Shown in pieces: positions 16,525 through 25,863 of a DNA stretch of 64,000 nt; position 1 is the first letter of the stretch; every line of letters starts with the position of its first letter. The notes under the pieces are model-generated. The model saw nothing but the letters and a program-made list of their open reading frames with translations. It ran no database searches and was not told the origin of the DNA. Made by a program: the position numbers and the translations under genes. Where the stretch lies: the NCBI GenBank assembly GCA_963720775.1, contig CAVRGR010000006.1, forward strand, positions 496,001 to 560,000, read 5' to 3'. Source of the stretch: JAENVT01 sp963720775 (GTDB taxonomy: Bacteria > Actinomycetota > Acidimicrobiia > Acidimicrobiales > Ilumatobacteraceae).

Positions 16525-17989
16525 GCGCCGACGGCTGATCGCCGTTCTCGGAGCGCTTGACGTCGTCCCACAGCGCATCGAGTGCGGGAAGTTCGGCTGC
16601 CGTCATCACGATTCCCCGTTCGGCAGCCAGTCGCTCGACGCCTTCGAAGCGGCGACGGAACTTGTGAGCCGCCTGGCGGAGTGCGGCCTCGGGCTCGATG
16701 TCGAGATGGCGAGCGACGTTGACCACGGCGAACAGCAGGTCGCCGAGCTCGGCGTCGATGTCGCGCCGGTCGTTGCCGTCGATCGCGGCGATGAGCTCGG
16801 CGGTTTCCTCGGCGATCTTCGGTAGTGCGCCGCTCACGTCCGGCCAGTCGAACCCCGCCTTCGCAGCCTTGCGCTGAAGGTGGTAGGCGTAGCTCAACGA
16901 CGGTTGCGACATGGCCACACCATCGAAAGCGCTGGTTCTGCCCTTTTCGGCGTGTTTGATGGCATCCCAGTTGGCAACCACGGTGCCGGCATCGCCGGCC
17001 TCGACGGTACCGAAGACGTGTGGGTGGCGTCTGACGAGCTTGTCGTGTATTCCGTCCACGACGTCGGTCATCGAGAAGCGCCCTTCTTGCTCGGCGATGG
17101 TTGCGTGGAACTCGATCTGGTACAGCAGATCGCCGAGCTCTTCGATCAACTCCGTGTCGGTCGAGGGATCGCTCGCGTCGAGCCCTTGCAGAGCATCGAC
17201 GACCTCGTAGGTCTCTTCGAGCAGATACTTGACCAACGACTGGTGCGTCTGCTCACGATCCCAAGGGCACTGCTCGCGCAGCGTGCGGGCGAGTTGATGG
17301 AACCTCACGAGCGATCCGCCGACTGGCGACCCGAGGTGCGGGATGTAGATGCACGTGAGGTGGTCGGCCTCGACCGTGCGATCGAGGTCGGCCCATGTGG
17401 TGTGCGTGATGAGCTCGTCGTCGGTGCCGAGGCGCTGCAGGATCACCACCGGTTCGTCGCCGGTAGCCGCATCGACTGCCAACTTGATGTCGCTGAGCAC
17501 CCAGTTGGCATGGGTGTGGGCCACGAACATGGGGCCGCTGTCGCCGCCTGCGGCCGTGGCGAACTCGTGTCCGTCGATCAGCCGGACCGCTTCTTCGACC
17601 GGATCGATTCCGAGGCGGGCGAATGCCACGTCGAGGAATGACATCGCCGGGAGCACGATGCATTCGATCCGATCGTCGGAACGGAGGTGGCGAACACTGC
17701 GCTCCAGCACCAAGGGCGACCCGGGCACCGCGTACAGGATCTCGCCGTGCTCGATGGCGGCGGCGACGAGACGTTCGGTGATCTCGACGTAGACGTCGGG
17801 GAACGTCTCGGCCGATTCGTAGATCTCGTCGAACGAGATCGCCGATGGGACGAGCGAGGCCGACGGGTGTCGTGTCGTACGGAGGAAGCGGTGAGGAAGC
17901 CGGACGATTGCCTCGATCGTCTGTTGGGTGACGTACTCCGGCCCTCCCGGACCCAGTCCGATGATCGTGACGCTCGGCCGGCGGCTCAT
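16502..17989 (-). CDS. Tetrapyrrole methylase-fold plus MazG nucleotide pyrophosphohydrolase (YabN-like)
   Basis: The 495 residues combine two parts. Residues 1 to about 230 have the SAM-dependent methylase fold (VTIIGLGPGGPEYVT and YAVPGSPLVLERSV). The remainder carries two MazG-like segments, with CPWDREQTHQSLVKYLLEETYEV and EELGDLLYQIEFHA, then EETAELIAAIDG and ELGDLLFAVVNVARHL; the paired Glu/Asp sets bind Mg2+. The MazG part hydrolyses (d)NTPs, including damaged ones, to the monophosphate. The role of the methylase part in this fusion is not established. ATG at 17989 overlaps the upstream TGA (ATGA), so it is coupled to the lipoprotein gene. Confidence 0.92.
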   Translation of the reverse strand: MSRRPSVTIIGLGPGGPEYVTQQTIEAIVRLPHRFLRTTRHPSASLVPSAISFDEIYESAETFPDVYVEITERLVAAAIEHGEILYAVPGSPLVLERSVRHLRSDDRIECIVLPAMSFLDVAFARLGIDPVEEAVRLIDGHEFATAAGGDSGPMFVAHTHANWVLSDIKLAVDAATGDEPVVILQRLGTDDELITHTTWADLDRTVEADHLTCIYIPHLGSPVGGSLVRFHQLARTLREQCPWDREQTHQSLVKYLLEETYEVVDALQGLDASDPSTDTELIEELGDLLYQIEFHATIAEQEGRFSMTDVVDGIHDKLVRRHPHVFGTVEAGDAGTVVANWDAIKHAEKGRTSAFDGVAMSQPSLSYAYHLQRKAAKAGFDWPDVSGALPKIAEETAELIAAIDGNDRRDIDAELGDLLFAVVNVARHLDIEPEAALRQAAHKFRRRFEGVERLAAERGIVMTAAELPALDALWDDVKRSENGDQPSALSGEQMP

Positions 17990-18780
17990 CACGAGCTGAG
18001 CGGTACGACCGAACTGGAGGCGGTATCCCATCGGCCGTAGCGCGGGTCGACGTACACGGGTGTTTCGCCGACGATCGCGGCGAGCTGATCCTCAGTGACG
18101 CTCGCACTGGCGATGCGCGCCTGCGACTCGGGCAGCAGATCGTCGTACGGGCGCATCATCAAGACGGCGGTGAGCGTGGTGAGTTGGGCGGTGACCGGTT
18201 GCCCGACCGTGGCACTGGCGAGTACCTGAGTGACATCGGGGTTGACGGTTGCCGTATCGAAGCACTCGCTGCCGTCGGCGCCGACCACGACACCACCTGC
18301 TTGGCCGATGGTCGGGTCGGTGGAGAACTGCTGCGCCGCGTCGGCGAAGGTCGTGCCCGATTGCAACTTGCTGAGCACGTTGTTGGCGTCGTCGACCGTG
18401 GCAACAGGTATGGCCGCAAGGCAGATCAACGGGCTGCCGCTGACTCCGCTCTCGTAGAGCGTCTTGGCGCTGGCCCCTCCGATCGTGGCGAGTGCCTGCG
18501 ACAACCTGGCCTGGAGCTCGGCGGCGGTCGAGGGAGCCGCTTGAGCTGCGGCCCCGGTGGACGCCTCGAGCACGGTGACGCGGATCCACTTCGTCAGCTG
18601 ATCGCGTAGCAGGTCGCCGGCCGCGGTCTGTTCGTTCGGGGCGACGAAGCCGTTCGCCGCCTTGGCCGACAGGTGATGACTCCCGACACGTGCCGCGTCG
18701 TCGTTGCCCTTGAACGTCGAGCAGGAAGACAGGATCAGGAGACTGGCTGCGCAGGCGAGAACGGCTCGGCGTCGAATCAC
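17989..18780 (-). CDS. Lipoprotein with parvulin-type peptidyl-prolyl isomerase domain (SurA/PrsA-like)
   Basis: The 263 residues begin with a lipoprotein signal (IRRRAVLACAASLLILSSC, with the lipobox cysteine at about residue 20). A SurA-like N-terminal helical region follows, then a parvulin segment with LSKLQSGTTFADAAQQFSTD and GQAGGVVV. It is likely a membrane-anchored folding factor for exported proteins. GTG at 18780 is chosen because it puts the signal peptide at the N-terminus and has AAGG 9 nt upstream. An ATG at 18816 would overlap the preceding gene by 26 nt. The parvulin domain is short, so full isomerase activity is uncertain. Confidence 0.8.
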   Translation of the reverse strand: MIRRRAVLACAASLLILSSCSTFKGNDDAARVGSHHLSAKAANGFVAPNEQTAAGDLLRDQLTKWIRVTVLEASTGAAAQAAPSTAAELQARLSQALATIGGASAKTLYESGVSGSPLICLAAIPVATVDDANNVLSKLQSGTTFADAAQQFSTDPTIGQAGGVVVGADGSECFDTATVNPDVTQVLASATVGQPVTAQLTTLTAVLMMRPYDDLLPESQARIASASVTEDQLAAIVGETPVYVDPRYGRWDTASSSVVPLSS

Positions 18781-18790
18781 GGCACGGACC

Positions 18791-20044
18791 TTACCGGCCG
18801 AGCTGATCTTCGGCATCGTCCTCGGCTTCGTCCCACGCCCCGCGACCGGTGCGCTGCTCGTCGGGCGCCGGTGTCAGCACATCGCGCACGTACGAGGTCA
18901 CCGCCTCACCGATGCCGACATCACCGCCGGCTGCCTCCGACAGGAACCACCGGTGCTCGAGCACCTGGTGGTACAGCTCGGCCGGCTCCAGCTTGCCGAC
19001 GAGGTCGAGCGGCACTCCGTCGATCGTCGGCTCGAAGCGCTCGTCGAGCCACTTGGCGGCGGCCACTGTTTCGGGCACCTTCTTGCCAGTGCGCTTCTCC
19101 AGCACCGCCCGGTACCTGCTGATGTCGTTGAGCAGGCGTCGTGCCTGGTTCTCGCCGGTCTCCAGACCCGTGAGCATCTTCAACTGCTGAACGTGAAAGC
19201 CGTGCTCGACGACTCGGGGGATGAGTCGCAGCTTGGAACCATCGGCGGTGGTGTAGAGCTCCAGCTCCGAGGCATCAAAGCCGAGTTCGTGCAAGCGTTG
19301 CAACCGGTGGTCGATGCGGAAGGTCTCGTTCACATCGAACTCGTCGGCACCCGTGAGCTCGGTCCACAGGCTCCGATACGTCGTCTCGATGGCCTGGGCG
19401 GTGGCGATCGGGTCGATACCCTCGGCGAGCCGCCCGCCGGCCTGCAGGTCTTCCAAGTCGCCGGCGACGTTCTCGGTGGCGATCGTGAGATCGAGTTTGC
19501 GCTGGCCGTCGGACAACGTCTGGTGCCGTTCGCTTGTCTCCATGTCGATGATGTAGGCGCTGAGCGCGCCCGCGTCGCGACGGAACAGCGTGTTCGACAG
19601 GGAGCAGTCGCCCCAGTAGAAGCCGGCGAGGTGCAACCTCACGAGCAGGCCGGCCAAGGCATCGAGCACTCGCTCGCCGAGGTACGGGATCTGCAATCCG
19701 CGCCCGGAGAGCAGCACCCGATAGGGAAGCGAGTAGTCGATGAACCGGGTGATCAGCAGCCCGTCGGCGTCGTTGTCGCGTTCGGTCACCACGCCGACCA
19801 CCTCGGCCGTGGGCAACCCGGCGTCGAGCAGCTCGCGCAGCAACCGCCATTCGCGTTCGGCCAGGGGATCGGGCAGTTCCTTGACCACATACGTCGTGTC
19901 GCCGATCTCGACCAGGCGCACCACGTGGCGATGCAAGCCGGTGACTTCTTGAAGACCCGGGATGGTCCAATCGTCGAGTCGCTGGAGGTACGGCCAGTCG
20001 ACCAGTGCGACATGCTCGGTGGGTTTGGCGATCTGCAATCTCAT
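18791..20044 (-). CDS. DUF4032 protein with kinase-like fold
   Basis: The 417 residues match the actinobacterial DUF4032 family. The N-terminal half has a protein-kinase-like appearance: YVVKELPDPLAEREWRLL holds a Lys and Glu, and HLAGFYWGDCSLSNTLFR resembles a catalytic loop with Asp and Asn, followed by AYIIDMET with an Asp. The DUF4032 domain itself is C-terminal (about residues 220-385). The C-terminal tail is acidic. The biochemical activity is not known. ATG at 20044 overlaps the mfd TGA (ATGA), placing it in the mfd operon. Confidence 0.85.
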   Translation of the reverse strand: MRLQIAKPTEHVALVDWPYLQRLDDWTIPGLQEVTGLHRHVVRLVEIGDTTYVVKELPDPLAEREWRLLRELLDAGLPTAEVVGVVTERDNDADGLLITRFIDYSLPYRVLLSGRGLQIPYLGERVLDALAGLLVRLHLAGFYWGDCSLSNTLFRRDAGALSAYIIDMETSERHQTLSDGQRKLDLTIATENVAGDLEDLQAGGRLAEGIDPIATAQAIETTYRSLWTELTGADEFDVNETFRIDHRLQRLHELGFDASELELYTTADGSKLRLIPRVVEHGFHVQQLKMLTGLETGENQARRLLNDISRYRAVLEKRTGKKVPETVAAAKWLDERFEPTIDGVPLDLVGKLEPAELYHQVLEHRWFLSEAAGGDVGIGEAVTSYVRDVLTPAPDEQRTGRGAWDEAEDDAEDQLGR

Positions 20045-23000
20045 TGCGGCGGCACGAGCTCGCGGAGGAACGCGACGAGGAACTGAGCCGGCTCGGCGTC
20101 GCGCTGGATCGGCACGACCAACTGATGCGAATCGTGCTTGTAGATGGCGCCTCGCGACAGCCGTTGCAGGCGCATCTCGGCGCTGGTCTTGAGGAGGAGC
20201 GGTGCCAGTCGAGCTTGGTTCGACGCGATCGACACGTCGCGAACGCCCAGCCGATGGCACTCGGCGCGCAGGTAGCCGACCGTCAGCAGCGCGTCTGCCG
20301 CGGGCGGCACTGGACCATAGCGGTCTTGCCACTCGGCGCGAAGGTCGTCGACCTCGGCCGCGGTGGTGACAGCTGCCAGGTGGCGATAGGCCTCGAGACG
20401 CGACTCCTCCTTGGTGACGTAGTCGACCGGAAGGTAGGCATCGGTGGGAACGTCGAGCTTCAGCTCGGTCGGTTCCTTGGGCGGCTCGCCCTTCATCTCT
20501 CCGACGGCTTCGGTGACCATCTGGCAGTACAGGTCGTACCCGACCGCAGCGATGTGGCCGCTCTGCGATTCGCCGAGGAGGTTACCGGCACCACGAATCT
20601 CCAAGTCGCGCATGGCGATCTTGAAGCCGCTGCCGAGGTCGGTGGCTTCACCGATGGTACGTAGCCGCTCGTAGGCCTCTTCGGTCAGCCGTGCCTCGCG
20701 TGGGTGGAACAGGTACGCGTAGGCCCGCGACCCGCTGCGACCCACTCGGCCGCGCAGTTGGTGCATCTGACCGAGGCCGAGCAGGTCGGCGCGTTCGACG
20801 ACGAGCGTGTTGACGGTAGGCATGTCGATGCCACTCTCGATGATCGTCGTGCACACCAACACGTCGTAGCGACCTTCCCAGAAATCGACGACGATCTGCT
20901 CCAGCGAGCCCTCGTCCATCTGGCCGTGGGCGACGGCAATGCGCGCCTCGGGCACCAGCTCGCGTAGTCGTTCGGCGCACTGAGAGATCGTCTTGACCCG
21001 GTTGTGCACCCAGAACACCTGCCCTTCGCGGAGCAGTTCGCGGCGCAACGCCTCGACGGCGACTCGCTCGTCGTACTCGCCGACGAAGGTGAGGATCGGT
21101 TGCCGATCGGCGGGCGGTGTTTGCAACAACGACAGGTCGCGGATGCCGACGAGGCTCATCTCGAGCGTGCGCGGGATCGGTGTGGCACTGAGCGTCAACA
21201 CGTCGACGTTGACCTTCAGCTTCTTCATCGTCTCTTTCGCCTGAACACCGAATCGCTGCTCCTCGTCGACGATGAGGAGGCCGAGATCCTTGAACGTGAC
21301 GCCCTCCTGCAGCAGGCGGTGGGTGCCGATCACGCAGTCGACCTCACCGCTGGCCAAGCCGTCGATCACCCGCTTGGCCTCCTTGTTGGTGAGGAAGCGA
21401 CTCAATGTCTCGACGCGTATCGGGTAACTGGCAAAGCGATCGGCGAAGGTGTTTCCGTGCTGAGTGACGAGCAACGTCGTCGGGGCGAGCACGGCAACCT
21501 GCTTGCCATCCTGGATTGCCTTGAACGCGGCGCGGATGGCGACCTCGGTCTTGCCGAAACCGACGTCGCCGCACAGGAGTCGATCCATCGGGTACGGCCG
21601 CTCCATGTCGAGCTTGACGTCGTCGATGGCAACGCGCTGGTCGGGAGTCTCCACGTACGGGAAGGCGTCTTCCATTTCGGATTGCCACGGCGTGTCGTAT
21701 CCGAAGGTGTGCCCGGTCGAGTTGATCCGCTTCTGGTAGAGCACCACCAACTCTTGAGCGATCTCGCGAACGGCACTGCGGACGCGCGACTTTGCCTTGG
21801 CGAAGTCGGAGCCCCCGAGCCGGTGCAGGGTGGGTGCCTCGCCGCCGACGTACTGGCGCAGCGTGTCGATCTGATCGCTCGGCACGTAGAGCTTGTCGCC
21901 ACCTTTGTAGGCCAGCAGCAGGTAGTCGCGTTCGATCCCGCCGATCGTTCGCTTGACCATGCCCTCGTAGTGCCCGACGCCGTGCTGGTAGTGGACGACG
22001 TAGTTGCCGGGCTTGAGGTCTTCGAAGAAGCCCGTGCCCTGACGCTTGCGTGGCCGCGGCTGCCGATGGGTTCGTCGCCGCCCCGTGAGATCGCCCTCGG
22101 CGACGATCGCCAACTTCGCGTCCGGCAACGCACAACCGCGGTGCAGGGCAGCAACGGCAACGTAACCGCCTGGCTTGGTGAGGTCGGTGCTCTGCGTCGC
22201 GAGGGTGAAGTCGAGGCCGCGATCGCGCAACAACTCGGCGAGCCGACCGGCGCTACCCGCGCCGTCGGCGGCGACGACAACGCGGTACTTCTCGGCGATC
22301 ATCTCACCCAGGCGCTTGGCCAACCCTTCGCCGTCGCCGACCACTGGGCCCCAGCCTGCGGCTTGCACCATTGGCGCGTCGGGTTGTTCCGGCGTAGAGC
22401 TCAGGGTCCACATCGACTGGCCACTGCCGAGCAGCCGGTCGGTGTCGGTGTGCAGGCGAGGGAACTTGCGGTCGGCGTCGCGCGCCCACGTGGAGGCCAG
22501 GGTTCTGGCAAGGTCGTCTTCCTCGGCGAGCAGATCGTTGGCGCGGTCGCGCATGCGCCGCGGTTCGACGAGTGCAACCTTGCCCGATGCCGGCAAGAGG
22601 TCGGTGATCAGTGTGTCGCCGTCGACCAGCCACGGCAGCCAGCTCTCCATGCCGTCGAAGACAGCACCCTCGGACAGGCGTTCCCACTGCTCGCGCCCCC
22701 ACGGCTCTTCGGCCACCAGGGCTGCGGCGCGGGTGCGGACAGCATCGCTCGGCAACAGTTCTCGCGCCGGGAAGATTCGTACCTCGCCGAGGTCGTCGGT
22801 GCTGCGCTGGTCGTTGACGGCGAACTCGGTGAGCCGGTCGACCTCGTCGCCCCACAGATCGATGCGGATCGGAGCATCGGCTGTCGACGGGAAGATGTCG
22901 ATGATCGCGCCGCGCCTGGCTACTTCGCCGCGATGCTCGACGAGGTCTTCGCGCCTGTAGCCGAACCCCATCAGCGTTTCCAGCAACGCATCGGGATCGA

Positions 23001-23490
23001 CGATGTCGTTGGGGTGCACCACGATCGGTTCTACCGCGATCGCTTCTGGGCTCAGTCGCTGGAGCAGGGCGCGAACCCCGGAGACGATGATCCGCGGTGA
23101 GAACGTGGCGGGTTCTTTCGCCGAGCCACCAGAGGAGGCGCCGATGGTGTCGTCGGTCGAGCTCTGGCGAAGCCGCCAGAGCACCTCCATCCGCCGACCC
23201 ATCGTTTCCACGCTCGGGCTGATCCGCTCGAACGGCAACGTTTCCCACGCCGGGAACAGCACGACCGAGTCGGGTGGCATGAACTGGCAGAGATCGTCGT
23301 ACAGCTGCCCGGCGTCGGTGCCCGTCGGTGTCGCCACGAGCAATGGCCGGCGATCGCCGAGCTGGGCGAGAGCGGCAACGGTGATGGCCCGCGCCGATTC
23401 CGGCACGGCCACGAGCGCCGCGGGACTACCGAAGGCCTGGGTCAGGCCGGAGTCGTCGCGGAGCAGACGGGGGAGCGAGGCAAGCGACAT
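20041..23490 (-). CDS. mfd: Transcription-repair coupling factor
   Basis: The 1149 residues have the complete Mfd layout: an N-terminal UvrB-like part, the RNA-polymerase-interaction domain (NYVVHYQHGVGHYEG), and a RecG-like translocase. The translocase shows Walker A GDVGFGKTE, the DEEQ box in LLIVDEEQRFG, LSATPIPRTLEM and QLRGRVGRSGSRAYAY. A C-terminal TRCF domain closes it. It removes RNA polymerase stalled at DNA damage and recruits UvrA. It stands first in the mfd-DUF4032-lipoprotein-MazG run, downstream of pth with a 38-nt gap. Confidence 0.98.
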   Translation of the reverse strand: MSLASLPRLLRDDSGLTQAFGSPAALVAVPESARAITVAALAQLGDRRPLLVATPTGTDAGQLYDDLCQFMPPDSVVLFPAWETLPFERISPSVETMGRRMEVLWRLRQSSTDDTIGASSGGSAKEPATFSPRIIVSGVRALLQRLSPEAIAVEPIVVHPNDIVDPDALLETLMGFGYRREDLVEHRGEVARRGAIIDIFPSTADAPIRIDLWGDEVDRLTEFAVNDQRSTDDLGEVRIFPARELLPSDAVRTRAAALVAEEPWGREQWERLSEGAVFDGMESWLPWLVDGDTLITDLLPASGKVALVEPRRMRDRANDLLAEEDDLARTLASTWARDADRKFPRLHTDTDRLLGSGQSMWTLSSTPEQPDAPMVQAAGWGPVVGDGEGLAKRLGEMIAEKYRVVVAADGAGSAGRLAELLRDRGLDFTLATQSTDLTKPGGYVAVAALHRGCALPDAKLAIVAEGDLTGRRRTHRQPRPRKRQGTGFFEDLKPGNYVVHYQHGVGHYEGMVKRTIGGIERDYLLLAYKGGDKLYVPSDQIDTLRQYVGGEAPTLHRLGGSDFAKAKSRVRSAVREIAQELVVLYQKRINSTGHTFGYDTPWQSEMEDAFPYVETPDQRVAIDDVKLDMERPYPMDRLLCGDVGFGKTEVAIRAAFKAIQDGKQVAVLAPTTLLVTQHGNTFADRFASYPIRVETLSRFLTNKEAKRVIDGLASGEVDCVIGTHRLLQEGVTFKDLGLLIVDEEQRFGVQAKETMKKLKVNVDVLTLSATPIPRTLEMSLVGIRDLSLLQTPPADRQPILTFVGEYDERVAVEALRRELLREGQVFWVHNRVKTISQCAERLRELVPEARIAVAHGQMDEGSLEQIVVDFWEGRYDVLVCTTIIESGIDMPTVNTLVVERADLLGLGQMHQLRGRVGRSGSRAYAYLFHPREARLTEEAYERLRTIGEATDLGSGFKIAMRDLEIRGAGNLLGESQSGHIAAVGYDLYCQMVTEAVGEMKGEPPKEPTELKLDVPTDAYLPVDYVTKEESRLEAYRHLAAVTTAAEVDDLRAEWQDRYGPVPPAADALLTVGYLRAECHRLGVRDVSIASNQARLAPLLLKTSAEMRLQRLSRGAIYKHDSHQLVVPIQRDAEPAQFLVAFLRELVPPQ

Positions 23491-23528
23491 GGCGACAGTT
23501 CAGGGTACCGAGTCGGGCAAGGCGCGGC

Positions 23529-24098
23529 TCAGGCGTTGAACTGGCGCATTGCTGCGTCGGGGCCTTCAGCCAACAGGACTTCGACCGCATCGGCGGCGCG
23601 CACCACGGAGACGTCGAGCAGTTCACGCTCTGCCTTGGGAAGCCGCGAGAGCACGTGGTCAGCGCCGCGTTCCTTCGACGGGGGTTTGCCGATCCCGATG
23701 CGCACCCGCACGAAGTCCTGGGTCTTCAGGTGCTGGGTGATGCTGCGCAGGCCGTTGTTGCCGGCGAGCCCGCCCCCGACCTTGACTCGGACCACACCGG
23801 GTGGCAGGTCGAGCTCGTCATGGACGACGATCAGCTGCGCAGGATCCGCCAGCTTGTGGCGGCGCATCAGCGCGCCGACAGCTTGGCCACTCTCGTTCAT
23901 GTAGGTCGTGGGAAAGGCCAGCAGCACCCGCCTGCTGCCGATCCGCGCGTCGGCCACAAGGGCGCGATCGCGTCCGGCGCGGAACTTGGCCCCGGCGCGT
24001 TCCAGCAGCAGACCGACCGCCTCGGCACCGACGTTGTGCCGCGTGCGCGCGTATTCCTTACCCGGGTTTCCCAACCCGACGACCAGCGCGTCGATCAC
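23529..24098 (-). CDS. pth: Peptidyl-tRNA hydrolase
   Basis: The 189 residues have the Pth signatures: VVGLGNPGKEYARTRHNVG holding the catalytic His, the TYMNESGQAV motif, VHDELDLPPG with the catalytic Asp, and GGLAGNNGLRSI. It recycles peptidyl-tRNAs released by stalled ribosomes. The start is GTG at 24098. It lies 11 nt after rplY; the order rplY-pth-mfd is common in bacteria. Confidence 0.97.
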   Translation of the reverse strand: MIDALVVGLGNPGKEYARTRHNVGAEAVGLLLERAGAKFRAGRDRALVADARIGSRRVLLAFPTTYMNESGQAVGALMRRHKLADPAQLIVVHDELDLPPGVVRVKVGGGLAGNNGLRSITQHLKTQDFVRVRIGIGKPPSKERGADHVLSRLPKAERELLDVSVVRAADAVEVLLAEGPDAAMRQFNA

Positions 24099-24109
24099 GC
24101 CGGCTCAGA

Positions 24110-24760
24110 TCACTCGGTGGTTTCGGCGCCGACAGCCGGAGCCTCCCCGGCCTCGCCTTCGCCTTCCTCGCCCTCGGCAGGTGCAGCCGGCTCTTCGACC
24201 TCGGCGGCCGTGGTCAAGACGGTGACGACAGCCATGTCGGGGTCGCCGAGCGGTGTGACGCCCTTCGGCATTGGGATGTCGGACAAGCGGATCACCGTGT
24301 CGGGTTGCATGTCGGTGATGTCGATCAAGAACTCGTTGGGCATGTTCGTCGGGGTGCAGCTGACCTCGAGATGGTCGACGGCCGCGTCGACCAGGCCGCC
24401 CATCGCCGCGACTGCCTTGGACTCGCCCTCGAGTCGAACGGCGATGTGAACCGTGATCTCCTCGTTCATGTTCACTTGCAGGAAGTCGATGTGGTTGACG
24501 GTGCGGCGGATGGGGTGGCGCTGCATCTCTTTGACCACGGCCGGGTAGCTGACTCCGCCGACCTCGAGGGCCAGAACGGTGTTGGCACCCGCTGGGCCGC
24601 TGAGGGCCAGGCGGAACTCGCGACGCTCGACGGTGACGCTGATGGGCTCCATGCCGCGGCCGTACAAGATGCCGGGGATGTGGCCCTCGGACCGCAGGCG
24701 TCGGACGGCAGGCGTGCCCTTGACGGTGCGGGGTGTGGCGACGAGTGTGGTTTGCGACAT
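24110..24760 (-). CDS. rplY: Ribosomal protein bL25 (CTC-type)
   Basis: The 216 residues form the long CTC version of L25. The N-terminal 5S-rRNA-binding barrel has LRSEGHIPGILYGRG, and the TL5-like beta domain carries HIDFLQVNMNEEITVHI and HLEVSCTPTNMPNEFLIDIT. A Glu/Ala-rich acidic tail of about 30 residues ends the protein. ATG at 24760 is the clear start. It precedes pth in the operon. Confidence 0.96.
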   Translation of the reverse strand: MSQTTLVATPRTVKGTPAVRRLRSEGHIPGILYGRGMEPISVTVERREFRLALSGPAGANTVLALEVGGVSYPAVVKEMQRHPIRRTVNHIDFLQVNMNEEITVHIAVRLEGESKAVAAMGGLVDAAVDHLEVSCTPTNMPNEFLIDITDMQPDTVIRLSDIPMPKGVTPLGDPDMAVVTVLTTAAEVEEPAAPAEGEEGEGEAGEAPAVGAETTE

Positions 24761-24855
24761 GACGGGGCCTCGAAACGATCATCAGCGATCTAGAACGGGT
24801 GGCAAGCCTAGCGCCGTGACCACACACCACCAACGGGCCGCCCGGACGACGGCGC

Positions 24856-25845
24856 CTAGACCTGGTTCTCGCCGCCGAAGATCTCGCTGACGCTGGTGTC
24901 GTCGAACACGGCGTTGAGTGCGTCGGCGATGAGCGGGGCGATCGACAGCACCTCGATCTTGTCGATCTGCTTCTCGGGAGGAAGGGGCAGCGTGTTGGTG
25001 AGCACGATTCGGGTGATCGGCGCGTTCTTCAACCGGTCGACCGCCGGGCCACTGAGCACCCCGTGGGTGGCCATGGCCCAGACCTCGGTGGCGCCGCGCT
25101 GCAGCAAGATGTCGGCTGCACTGGTGATGGTGCCGCCGCTGTCGATCATGTCGTCGGTGAGGATGCAGAGCCGCCCGTCGACATCACCGATCACTTCTTT
25201 GGCCTCCGCCTGGTTCGCGGTGCCCTTCGGTCGACGCTTGTAGATGAAGGCGAGATCGGCACCGAGATCGCCGAGACGCTCGGCCATGCGCGCCGCGACC
25301 TTGATGCGCCCGGCATCGGGCGAGACGATGACCGGCTCGTGGGCGTGCTGGCGCACGTACTTCTCGAGCACCGGGGTTGCAGTGAGGTGGTCGACCGGTC
25401 CGTCGAAGAAGCCCTGGATCTGCCCACTGTGCAGATCCAGCGACACCATGCGTTGGGCGCCCGCCACCTTGAACAGGTCGGCAATGAGCCTGGCCGTGAT
25501 TGGTTCGCGCCCTTCCGCCTTGCGATCCTGGCGGGCGTAACCGTAGAAGGGGCACACCGCGGTGATGCGCTTGGCGGATGCCCGATACGCAGTGTCGATC
25601 ATGATCAGCTGTTCCATGATCGAGTCGTTGATGCTCTGTTCTTCTCCGCCGCAATGCGTCTGCATGATGAACACGTCACTGCCGCGGATGCTCTCGGTGA
25701 AGCGCGGCCGGATCTCCCCGTTGGCGAACTGCACCAGGTTGGGATCGCTGAGGGCGATGCCCAGATGCTCGGCGACCTCTTGAGCCAGCGCTGGGTGGGT
25801 ACGCCCGGTGAAGAGCGACATGCGCTTGGTCGTGAACTTTTCCAT
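24856..25845 (-). CDS. prs: Ribose-phosphate pyrophosphokinase
   Basis: The 329 residues are the class I PRPP synthase. Visible motifs are FANGEIRPRFTESIRGSDV, the flexible-loop region YARQDRKAEGREPITARL, VSPDAGRIKVAARMA and the PRPP loop ILTDDMIDSGGTI. It makes PRPP from ribose-5-phosphate and ATP for nucleotide, His and Trp synthesis. ATG at 25845 has GGAG 8 nt upstream and is preferred over an in-frame ATG five codons earlier. It follows glmU by 18 nt, a conserved glmU-prs pair. Confidence 0.97.
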   Translation of the reverse strand: MEKFTTKRMSLFTGRTHPALAQEVAEHLGIALSDPNLVQFANGEIRPRFTESIRGSDVFIMQTHCGGEEQSINDSIMEQLIMIDTAYRASAKRITAVCPFYGYARQDRKAEGREPITARLIADLFKVAGAQRMVSLDLHSGQIQGFFDGPVDHLTATPVLEKYVRQHAHEPVIVSPDAGRIKVAARMAERLGDLGADLAFIYKRRPKGTANQAEAKEVIGDVDGRLCILTDDMIDSGGTITSAADILLQRGATEVWAMATHGVLSGPAVDRLKNAPITRIVLTNTLPLPPEKQIDKIEVLSIAPLIADALNAVFDDTSVSEIFGGENQV

Positions 25846-25863
25846 GTAGGTGCTCCGCAACGC

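Noticed and set aside
25846..25863. Frameshift or assembly error as the cause of the short GlmU
   Set aside because: Only 18 nt separate its stop from prs and no other frame there encodes the missing beta-helix or catalytic region.
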